A DNA stretch of 64,000 nt from Valencia hispanica (lineage: Eukaryota > Chordata > Actinopteri > Cyprinodontiformes > Valenciidae), in assembly GCA_963556495.2 (NCBI GenBank), contig OY747702.1, positions 7,133,001-7,197,000 on the forward strand, given 5' to 3'. A model generated the notes under the pieces. The model searched no databases. It was not told the origin of the DNA and saw only the letters and a program-made list of their open reading frames with translations. Positions 9,861 through 18,875 of the stretch are shown here, piece after piece. Position 1 is the first letter of the stretch. Each line of letters starts with the position of its first letter. The translations under genes were made by a program, and so were the position numbers.

Positions 9861-10049
9861 CAGCATTAAGGGCCTGTTTTATCAATATTTCAAATAAAGA
9901 GCATAAAATTGTATGTCGAAGGGTGTGTTCCTGATTTGTAGGTGATCTACTAAGATTGGGTGCGCAAATGATAACAGGCGCTAAGATTAGTATTCAAATG
10001 AGGACCTTGCATCCGCTGCTGTATGTGCCAGCCTTTCTGCCCCATGCAC
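9861..10049. other. Unassigned sequence
   Basis: Nothing recognised between the last L2-A trace and the composite repeat. Confidence 0.4.
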
Positions 10050-10280
10050 TGCGCTCATAGAGTGTATATTATTAGACGAAGCGTCGGTGACGTCACCCAT
10101 AGGTTTCTGAAGAGCAAAAATGAAGCCAAATGGGCGGTTCCCACCACTGCGATATTGTCTGTGTCACGCGTCTCGTCACTCCCAGAAAATACAAAAATGG
10201 GCAAAGAGGTGGAGCTGAGAGTGAGGGCGGGGGCGGATGATTGACACTCTGAGCCGATGTAGCCCGGGGCTTGTCCTGGA

Positions 10281-10330
10281 GCTAACTGGAGCTAACTGAA
10301 GCTAACGGAAGCTAACGGAGGTTAGCGGGC
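10281..10330. repeat. Five-unit decamer array (GCTAACTGGA)
   Basis: Five consecutive 10-bp units, each a variant of GCTAAC(T/G)G(G/A)A, end in GTTAGCGGGC. The period is exact and the substitutions are mostly in the last four positions. Confidence 0.85.
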
Positions 10331-10824
10331 GCCTTTAGCCTGAAAGCCGCGGAAGAGCAACTCTGCTACCCTCTTCCATCCAGGCTGTAAATAAATACAA
10401 TATTAAATCGGTAAGTAAACATTTAAATTGAAATAATTTATTCAAATGAAATGATCATTAACTTAATCCAAGTTTTCAATAATATTTTTAACTTAGTTAT
10501 TAATAGTGTATGATATCTATTTAGTCTATGCATGAGATCCATGATCAAGCTAAGTTAGTTAGGATAGTTCACATATTTATATTAATACTTGTTTGTATTT
10601 AGCCTAATTGTTAGTGATTGTACTACCATGTAGGATCTCCCACTTAAAAACTGTTCCCACAGCTATTGTAGATTATTAGCAACAGCTAATATGAATAATT
10701 TCGATCCTAGTCAATTCTGCAAGTTATGAATTTTACTAATCATTTATTGAGGTCTGTGAAGGGATAAGGTGCACTTTTAGTAAGACACTTGTTTCTTTTT
10801 ATACATTTTGTTTACCAGGTCACA

Positions 10825-11455
10825 ATGGCTGCATGCCTGTCCTCCACAACAGCCAAACAAAGTAGAAAATGTAAGTACCTTTCTCCATCACTTCATGTAC
10901 AATTTTAATAGTATTATACTTTCAACCAATAGGCCACACCTGTGCAACTTCCATTCATTATGTTAGTTTTTTTTCTCCATAGCCATTTGGATCATTGGAG
11001 ACAGCTATCTCTGACATAGTTCTGAGAGAGCTGAAGAAACCATCGGAGGATACCTCAGCCTCCCAGACGTCCGTATCTCCTGGTTTGGGTGGGGGGGCTG
11101 AGGTGGAAAGGCCTTCTCCCTTTTTTTCAACTCCCTGTGAGGAAGAGCAGCTCTACATGTGCTCATCATCAGCTGTGGCGGAGATGACATGGGGATGGTC
11201 AGCAGTGTCCAGTTGGTGAACATGATGGAGGACCTGCACCAACGTAACCTTTTCCTCAGATGTCCAATCATTTTCTCCTCCATCACCCAAAGGCGTTGAT
11301 AGAGGGCGGGTGTAAACCCAGCAAAAATAGAAAAAGGCCTGGAGGTTTGTCAACAGTGTTATGGCTTTTTTTATTCCTAGTTTAAATGGTGCCATCTTTA
11401 TGGATCCTCACATTAGACCTGACAGTCCTTTTGGACAATTGATGTTAAAGCAAAA
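10825..11455 (+). pseudogene. SGNH-hydrolase-like protein remnant, possibly spliced
   Basis: A short ATG frame (10825-10870) ends at a GTAAGT donor, and a T-rich TTTTTTCTCCATAG acceptor ends at 10982. The next exon reads IWIIGDSY (10985-11008; GDS as in SGNH block I), then a stop-interrupted run with ISWFGWGG, SCGGDDMGMVSSVQLVNMM (11173 onwards; a GGND-type block III with N to D), and finally LNGAIFMDPHIRPDSPFGQL (about 11383-11442). Several stops and frameshifts make it dead, and the C-terminal block with the catalytic His is not seen. The family is known for lipase/esterase folds; in mobile elements it occurs in L2/CR1 ORF1 proteins, but the intron suggests a DNA-transposon or host-derived gene. 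Confidence 0.5.
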
Positions 11456-12374
11456 AGTATAAATATAGCCCGGATTGTTATGTCTAATGTGTTGTTGGTG
11501 TAGTTTTTTTATTTCAACAATTACATCTGTTGCCATAACACTGTTGGCAACTCTGCCCCCCCAACCCGATTTTACTGTACATAAGTCTCTTGCTTTCTGG
11601 CCCCCCTTTGTTTTTTTATCTGTGTCCTTTTCTTTTATAGAATCTTGTGTTTAGAAAAATAAATGTTTTATTCTCTATAATGACTGAAAATTCTTTCAAC
11701 AGTATATAACAAGGGACGAAATAAGACAAATAATTTATAAGCCAACTGCATTTTTGAATTTGATAAATTCCTTCAAAATCTCAATATTAAAATAAACCTT
11801 GGTGCCTGCAATATAACAAAGCCAAATCATACTTCTTATGCGGCTACAAAACAGATTTTTTTTTCTTGAAATGGAAACAATATCTGTGTGAAAGAAAAAC
11901 AGAAACTTCATTGATTTGTTGTTTATTTAATCAAAAACAGAAAATGGACAGCACCTAAGAATATGAAAGAAGTGGCATTAAAGGTGATGAACATATATTG
12001 TTATGTACTTCTCCTTATGATCTTCCTGTAGTTTCAGGCGATTGATATAATCTGTAAGGAAAAAAACAATGTATATTAAAAACAACTTAAAATTTCAACA
12101 TTGCCCTTCTTAGTTGGAAACCAACTCATCACAACAAAACAAAACAAACGTGCTGTAAACAAATGAGCACACAGACATAACACGTATGGGTGTATGTATA
12201 AAAGTACAACAATGAAGGTGAATCCCATATGACAGCATATCAGAAATGGTCAATGCCTTAACTGACAACTCTTATAAATTTTTAAAAAGTAAAAAATCTC
12301 TGACAACAAAATATGAAATATATCTGGAAAAAATGGGAAAAAATGATTTTTTTTTTTTTAAACAGATGTGCCTC

Positions 12375-12627
12375 TAAGATAAGGCTGCTGCTTGGTCGAC
12401 AATGGGTTGAAATGATCACATTTTTTATCTACTTTACATGTTAAAACCGTCAAAATAACGTGCTGGAGGGTGAAATGAGCACACTCAATAATTTTGTCAA
12501 ATAAAATCATGAAGCCCCATTTGTCCAAAGCTTTTACTAAAGCTGTGAAGTTTGAATAAATCAACATGTAAAGTAAATAAGAAATGTGATCATTTCAACC
12601 CATGTTCGACCAAGCATCCTTATCTTA
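12375..12627. repeat. Imperfect inverted repeat, ~66-bp arms
   Basis: The left arm (12375-12442) and right arm (12563-12627) are reverse complements with a few substitutions and small gaps. Both contain TAAGATAAGG, GGTTGAAATGATCACAT and TTTACATGTT or complements. The spacer is 120 bp. This could be a small foldback/MITE or a transcript-level hairpin; no flanking TSD was found. Confidence 0.75.
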
Positions 12628-13439
12628 CATGCACAACATCTTAACCTGTTCAGTTTGTAGTTTCCCAGCGTGGTTAACGAGCTACTTTGCTAATTAAGCA
12701 GCTCAGCTGCAGGAGCTTCATCTACAAAATAACGTACATTAATATTATTTTACTTACCGAAAAGAATGTAGCAGAGACTTCTTAGATGGTCTGTTAATGC
12801 AATCAGTACCACAGCAAGCCATCTTTGTCCAATAAGTGCACGATTTATGTCTAAACACTAATAACGTTTGCGGATACAACTGATGCTCAAGTTCAGAGAA
12901 AGGAAATGGCCAAAGTCTTAACGTGAGTCCCAGGCTGAAGGTCTTCCCCGGAGGAAGCAGGGGGGGGTAAGCAGTCTATGGCGGCAAGCTGCTAGCCACC
13001 GTTAGCCACATTTAGCCACCAGCCTTAGCGATGACGGCTCATCCGAGACCTGTCAATCAAAATGACCCCCCTCAATCTCAGAGTTGTCATGACGGTAAAC
13101 TTGACCTATTAAACCTAAAATGGTTTTTTGAACCAGGCTGTAAACATGTTTATTTCTGCTGTGAAGTTGGCCTTTTTAACATGGGAGTCAATGGGAAATT
13201 GCTCCTTTCTGTAGCCAGCCCTCAGCGGATGAGGGGTGAACTGCAATTTTTGTTACTTCCGGGTTGGCCTCAATTCTGAGCGGCAGAGTTTGCCCCTTGG
13301 CTGCGCCACCAAGAGGAGGAATGGGTGCAGTGGATTCCAGATGCGATTTTGGCAACAACAAAAAAAGAAAGGGGAAGGAAAAAACTAAGTACCTATCAAG
13401 TCTATGGCTGTTAGTTAATTACTATTAGATTAGAATGTC

Positions 13440-14106
13440 TGAATTACATTTTTCATTTGTCAGTAATAAACAGTGTGTACGGTATACATGCGTGCAGTTC
13501 TAAACCATATTCCAGAGTCAGACTTATTAAAGCTGCAGCTTGTCTAGAACAAGGCCTTCTAAGATGTCCATATTCTACAAATGTTGTTGAAATGCACAGA
13601 ACTTTATCAAGGCCTCTATTAAATGTCAAGTTGCAGGACAACCTCCTCATAATAAAATTAAAAAACTATTCCAACAGGTCAACCACAATCATTTTACAAA
13701 GAGTTCATTTATTCTGATCAGATACACACCCATTGTACTAGATATGTGTGTGATACTAAATTAATGGTAAAATGTGCTAACACAAACTTCCTGCAAAATC
13801 TGGTGTCTACAGAGCATCCCAGGAATGGAATAAAAATAAAAATATAAAAGAACTAAAGGCATGAATTCTTTAAAAAAAAAAGTATTAAAATCTAATTTTA
13901 GCTTTGGATCTAGCTGAATGTTTTAGGTAATTTGGAAATGTACAAGTTAATTACATCTGGCTTTGTATGTAATCTGACATGTTTGAATTTTGTTTGTAAA
14001 ATGTCATATGTAATTGTCATTTTGGTATTGTACGATTATATTTTGTCAATTGGACCCAGGAAGATTAGTAACCACTCTGGTGAAAACTAATGGGGATCCA
14101 AAATAA
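13440..14106 (+). mobile_element. LINE 3' fragment, plus strand
   Basis: A degenerate C-terminal peptide region (13460-13860, with SQEWNKNKNIKELK near the end) is followed by a UTR ending GGACCCAGGAAGATTAG...AATGGGGATCCAAAATAAAC, a border common to fish L1/Tx1- or I-type LINEs. It is truncated at the 5' side and directly abuts the Rex1 copy. The clade is uncertain. Confidence 0.5.
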
Positions 14107-14239
14107 ACAGCAGATGCGCTGAGCGTGCAGATTTATGATGCGTCTTTGGAAAAAAAGGGGGAAGAAATTCAACATAACTGTCAGGAGAGGAAGGCAGGCT
14201 GGTGTGCTTGTGCGTCTGAGGAGATGTGGATTGCACACT

Positions 14240-15240
14240 GCCCTACTGGGGAATTTCCTCTTCAATGTATGCTCATTCCGGAACAAAATGGACGAGCTGG
14301 CCCTGATGAAAAACAAGAACAGAGACTTTTCCCCCCTCTTGTGTCTTTTTACGGAGTCATGGCTCTGTGAGGATATCCCAGACCGCACATGGAGGGATTT
14401 CCTCTTTTCCACACTGAAAAGCAAGCCAATCTCTCCGGTAAGACTCCAGGTGGAGGCGTCTGCTTCTACATTAATAGCGGCTGGTGTACAGATGTGAGAG
14501 TGATTGCTCAACACTGCTCTCCCTCTCTGGAATATCTTTTCATTCACTGCAAACTGTTTTATCTCTGTGGGAGTTCGCTTCATTCATTCTGGCTGCTGTT
14601 TACATCCCGCCAGATGTGGACGTACACGGGGGATCAGTGCACCCTCGCGGACCAGGTACTGCTCTTGGGGTCTTTAACAAAGCCAGCCTGAGCCAGGAAC
14701 CTTTCAAATATAAACAATATATTAAATGCCAGACAAGAGAGGATAGGACACTGGATCACTGTTACAGCACAATAAGTGGGGCCTATTACGTAGTGCCCTG
14801 CGCTGCACTCAGACTTTCCGACCACGTGATGATCCACCTGATCCCCTCGTACAGACAGAGGCTGAAGCTCTCCAAACCTGTTGTGGGGACTATAAAACAG
14901 TGGAGCAACAAGGCTGTGGAAGAGCTTTGCATGCCTTTAAAATGTACAGACTGAGATGCAATGAGGCTGCTTCTGACAGCTTGGATGAGTTCACGGACAC
15001 TGTCACCTCCTATATACACTTCTGTGAGGACAGGATTGTCCCATCCCGAACCAGAGTGAATTATAACAATGACAAACCCTGGTTCACTCGTAAACTTAAA
15101 CAGCTGTGGCTACAAAATAGAGAAGTGTTCACAAGCGGAGACAGGGACTGCTACAAAGACGCTAAGTACAGGTTTAGCAAAGAAATGGACATTACTGGAC
15201 ACCAGCACTGAGGATATGCAGGAGCAGATCTCAGAGAATG
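14240..15240 (+). pseudogene. Rex1 endonuclease and linker, multi-frame
   Basis: Segments alternate among frames: SFRNKMDELALM and LCLFTESWLCED (about 14270-14380); ISFHSLQ and FASFILAAVYIPPDVD (about 14530-14630); FNKASL, TREDRTLDHCYSTISGAY and LRLSDHVMIHLIPSYR (about 14675-14860, the last with the SDH catalytic-type motif); and SYIHFCEDRIVPSRTRVNYN with NDKPWFTRKLKQLWL (15015-15115). The GDFN-type Asp is replaced where GVFNK is read (14670), and the order matches Rex1 ORF2. It ends with FSKEMDI at about 15190. Confidence 0.75.
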
Positions 15241-15556
15241 ACTCAGCCTCTGTGTGGTTTTAGGAAAATAACCAACCTCAAGCCTAAAACTCCCACTCCA
15301 CAGATGACTTGCTCTTAGCCAACACCCTAAGCGACTTATACTGTCATTTTGATAAGCCATCAAGCACCACTCACACCACCACCACTCCCTAAAATGGACA
15401 ATCATCCCCCCACCTCAGAGCAATCACCACCATCAAGGACTTCAGCCTCAGCATCCCCCTCCTCACCCCACACCTATGAGGGCTTAACGTCACCTTCTTC
15501 CACCACAACCTTTTATATGTATAAAGCAGATGTGAGGAAGCAGTTTAAGAGACTGA

Positions 15557-16440
15557 ATGCCCAGAAAGCCTCCAGCCCAGACAGGTGTCTCGAGTCACTG
15601 TGCTAATGAGCTGGCCCCAGTGTTTTCGGTCATTTTCAACTCCTCACTGGAGGCATGTCATGTGCCTGTCTGCTTCAAGACTTCCATCATAGTCCCTGTC
15701 CCCAAGAAGTCAAGGATCACTGGACTCAATGACTACAGACCTGTGGCTCTGACATCTGTGGTCATGAAGTCATTTGAGAGCCTGGTTCTCTCCTACCTCA
15801 AGACTCTCATGGCCCCACTCCTGGACCCCCTGCAGTCTGCCTACAGAGCCAACAGGTCTGTAGACAATGGCATTATCATGGCTCTACACTTGATCCTGCA
15901 GCATCTGGATTCCCCAGGAACCCACACCAGGATCCTGTTTGTGGACTTCAGCTCTGCCTTCAACACCATCCTTCCAGACGTCCTCCAAGGCAAGCTGTCC
16001 CAGATGAACGTGCCTGATCCCATCTGCAGGTGGATCACTGACATCCTGATTGAGAGGAAGCAGCATGTGAGGCTCCCCTCAGAGTTGTGTTCTTTCTCCT
16101 CTGCTCTTCTCCCTGTACACCTCTGCTGCACCTCCGACCACCAGTCTGTCAAGCTAATTAAGTTTGCAGATGACACCACCGTTATTGGACTCATCTCGGA
16201 CCGGAGGAATCTTCCTACAGGATGGAGGCTGAACCCCTGGGGTCCTGGTGCCGCCACAACAACTTGGTGCTGAATGCCCAGAAGACAGTGGAGATTATTG
16301 TGGACTTTAGGAAGCACGCAGCCCCACTCCCCCCCATCCTGACTGACACCCCCATCACCACTGTGGACTCCGCTTCCTGGGCACCACCATCAACCAGGAC
16401 CTCAAGTGGGAGACCCCCCTGACCTCTGTCATAAAGAAGG
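15557..16440 (+). pseudogene. Rex1 reverse transcriptase palm region, broken
   Basis: The frame at 15557-16273 reads [29 protein letters not shown] and [18 protein letters not shown] (FSSAFNT is the Rex1 catalytic-Asp region), then [16 protein letters not shown] short deletion and frame change follow; the [15 protein letters not shown] motif is read in the next frame at 16078-16122, and [13 protein letters not shown] returns with FADD codons at 16163-16174. After about 16270 the text shifts again. About 14 residues before the PQ motif appear to be missing relative to the family. Confidence 0.8.
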
Positions 16441-16449
16441 CATAACAAA

Positions 16450-16954
16450 TGTAGTGGAATTTTTTGACGAGACAATGTTAAAACACTGAGAAAGATCGAT
16501 CTTTGTCTGTGATTTATTCAAAGGCAAACAGCGTTCAAAGACTGTTCCTGAGTGACATACAGCATGAACATTATACATTTTCCCCACCCTTCGTTTCATA
16601 AGCACATCTTTTTCTTCCCCGCAATAATAACTGTACTCATGTCTCATATTCACACGCTCATTATCTCGGCACATGTGGATTTAATCAGTTCCGTTCCTCC
16701 TTCCATCCTGCTTTGCACAGTAACTAGTTACTTTGTACTTGACCTTAAAGGTCAGGCGAGTCCATAATTCTTCACTATATTCAAGGACTTCACGTTATCA
16801 TACACAGCTACGAGAAGGAGCAAAACTGTTTTCATCTCTGTATTAGGCTATGCACAAACTATTCATCAAAACAAGTACTCCTTTTGCACATATGAGATAA
16901 TCAGGAAGTAAGCAGATAAATAAAAAGTAAGCATTAAAATGTTTTTCCATCACA
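16450..16954 (-). mobile_element. Solo LTR, ~505 bp
   Basis: The insert begins TGTAGTGG and ends CCATCACA, so the ends form a TG...CA pair with TGTAGTGG/TGTGATGG inverted termini. It is flanked by CAAA (16446-16449) and CAGA (16955-16958), a 4-bp duplication with one difference. An AATAAA (TTTGAATAAATC on the minus strand) near the low-coordinate end favours minus orientation. There is no internal coding DNA, so it is a solo LTR left by recombination, probably of a Ty3/Gypsy-type or other LTR element. Confidence 0.7.
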
Positions 16955-17345
16955 CAGAGGATGTACATCCTGAGGCAGCAGAAGAAATTCAACCTGTCGG
17001 CTAGGACGATGATGCAGTTCTACACTGCAATCATCGAGTCCATCCTCACCCCCTCCATCACCATGTGGTATGCTGGAGCTACCATAGGGACAAAAAGACT
17101 GCAGCGTGTGGTGCGCTCTGCTGAGAAAGTGATTGGCTACAGACTCCCATCTCTACAGGACCTGTACACCTCCAGGACACTTGGGCATGCAGGTCGGATC
17201 ACAGCTGACCCTTCTCACCCAGTGTTTTTGACATTCCCCCCTCAGGCAGGAGGTTCAAGTCCATTCGGACCAGAACCTCTCGACATATGAACAGTTTCTT
17301 CCACTCTGCTGTTGGACTTATGAACAATACCTCTAAGACTGCTCC
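16955..17345 (+). pseudogene. Rex1 RT C-terminal region, after the LTR insertion
   Basis: An open frame from 16961 carries MYILRQQKKFNLSARTMM, YTAIIESILTPSITMWYAG and LQDLYTSRTLGHA. A frameshift near 17240 precedes a region that would encode RRFKSIRTRTSRHMNSFF. It lies between the solo LTR and the Tc1-like insertion and ends at the latter's TA target site. Confidence 0.75.
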
Positions 17346-17368
17346 CACCACCCGCTGTGTTTCAGTTA

Positions 17369-18447
17369 CAGGTCCTTCTCAAAATATTTGCATATTGTGA
17401 TAAAGTTCATTCTTTTCCATAATGTAATGATAAAAATTAAACTTTCATATATTTTAGATTCATTGCACACCAACTGAAATATTTCAGGTCTTTTATTGTT
17501 TTAAAACTGATGATTTTGGCATACAGCTCATGAAAACCCAAAATTCCTATCACCAGCAGCTGACATGGCACCCCAGACCATCACTGACTGTGGGTACTTG
17601 ACACTGGACTTCAGGCATTTTGGCATTTCCTTCTCCCCAGTCTTCCTCCAGACTCTGGCACCTTGATTTTCGAATGACATGCAAAATTTGCTATCATCCG
17701 AAAAAAGTACTTTGGACCACTGAGCAACAGTCCAGTACTGCTTCTCTGTAGCCCAGGTCAGGCGCTTCTGCTGCTGTTTCTGGTTCAAAAGTGGCTTGTA
17801 GCCCATTTCCTGCACAAGCCTTTGCACGGTGGCTCTGGATGTTTCTACTCCAGACTCAGTCCACTGCTTCCGCAGGTCCCCCAAGGTCTGGAATCGGTCC
17901 TTCTCCACAATCTTCCTCAGGGTCCGGTCACCTCTTCTCTTTGTGCAGCGTTTTCTGCCACACTTTTTCCTTCCCACAGACTTCCCACTGAGGTGCCTTG
18001 ATACAGCACTCTGGGAACAGCCTATTCGTTCAGAAAATTCTTTCTGTGTCTTACCCTCTTGCTTGAGGGTGTCAATGATGGCCTTCTGGGCAGCAGTCAG
18101 GTCGGCAGTCTTACCCATGATTGCGGTTTTAAGTAATGAACCAGGCTGGGAGTTTTTAAAAGCCTCAGGAATCTTTTGCAGGTGTTTAGAGTTAGTTAGT
18201 TGATTCAGATGATTAGCTTAATAGCTCGTTTAGAGAACCTTTTCATGATATGCTAATTTTTTGAGATAGGAATTTTTGGTTTTCATGAGCTGTATGCCAA
18301 AATCATCAGTTTTAAAACAATAAAAAACCTGAAATATTTCAGTTGGTGTGGAATGAATCTAAAATATATGAAAGTTTAATTTTTTTCATTACATTATGGA
18401 AAAGAATGAACTTTATCACAATATGCTAATTTTTTGAGAAGGACCTG
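17369..18447 (-). mobile_element. Tc1-like transposon, C-terminally deleted
   Basis: The element is bounded by TA dinucleotides (17367-17368 and 18448-18449). Its ends start CAGGTCCTTCTCAAAA and are inverted over about 180 bp (17369-17551 and about 18264-18447) with few differences. At 1079 bp it is shorter than the usual 1.3-1.6 kb because the transposase 3' half is missing. It is inserted in the Rex1 3' region. Confidence 0.9.
17528..18118 (-). pseudogene. Tc1-like transposase, N-terminal 196 codons
   Basis: The minus-strand frame begins at ATG 18118 (MGKTADLTAAQKAIIDTLKQ). It has two helix-turn-helix segments, a GRKKCGRKRCTKRR basic stretch near residues 49-62, and WSKVLFSDDSKFCM with the first catalytic Asp of DDE. 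After VMVWGAMSAAGDRN (about residue 192) the frame runs into the terminal inverted repeat and stops, so the second Asp and the Glu are absent. The remaining frame is open without stops, which suggests the deletion is fairly young. Confidence 0.9.
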
Positions 18448-18678
18448 TACATGACCCTGTGTTGTGTTTTTGCCCCCATCTGATTTTGCACTGATCATTA
18501 CCTGCACTCATGTAGATATTAATCTGTTTACCCCATTTTCTTTTAACATTCATTTTTATTAATTGTATGCTTAGAAGTGTTTGGAAAATTGCTGCAGTAC
18601 TTTGTGCCATACATAACACAATGTTGTGAACCTGTTCACACACATGGCAATAAAAACTTTCTGATTCGGATTTGAAAT

Positions 18679-18875
18679 TAAGACATGCCTTTCAGAAGTG
18701 ATAAAACTAGGCGCTAAACAGAGGCGGTTTTTGGCACTGGTGGACCGGGCAGCCACCCGCGGCGCATTTATTCATCATGACACAAGGGGCAGCACGAGCA
18801 CTGACAAAAAAAAATAAAGGAGAAAAAGATTTGTGTTGGTAAATTGGCACCCCCTGCAGCTCCAGGCGCCCCCAC
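18679..18875. other. Unassigned; possibly a hAT fragment
   Basis: CAGAGGCGGTTTTTGGC near 18719 and GGCGCCCCCAC near 18866 resemble pieces of hAT-type ends. There are no paired termini. Confidence 0.3.

Larger units (their letters stand above)
10050..13405. repeat. Composite dispersed-repeat segment with CpG-rich ends
   Basis: Both ends carry a CATAGA / TCTATGG motif and long stretches I associate with dispersed fish repeats: GTCGGTGACGTCACCCATAG at 10083, and the right part with AACCAGGCTGTAAACATGTT and CTGTGAAGTTGGCC (13130-13175). Inside are a decamer array, a broken SGNH-like reading frame, a 250-bp imperfect inverted repeat and GCTAGCCAC/GTTAGCCAC repeats near 12990-13020. I could not define exact termini or a TSD, so it may be one large DNA transposon or several adjacent ones. 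The 11460-12360 stretch holds nothing recognisable. Confidence 0.45.
14115..18678 (+). mobile_element. Rex1 (CR1-like) LINE, twice interrupted
   Basis: Plus-strand parts are 14115-16449, 16955-17368 and 18448-18678. They contain endonuclease, RT and a 3' UTR ending GGCAATAAAAACTTTCTGATTC, the Rex1 tail. The host frame continues across the solo LTR (SVIKKA before, RMYILRQQKKFNLS after), and the 3' UTR resumes after the Tc1 copy. Many frameshifts place it as long dead. No TSD was identified for the whole element. Confidence 0.8.
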
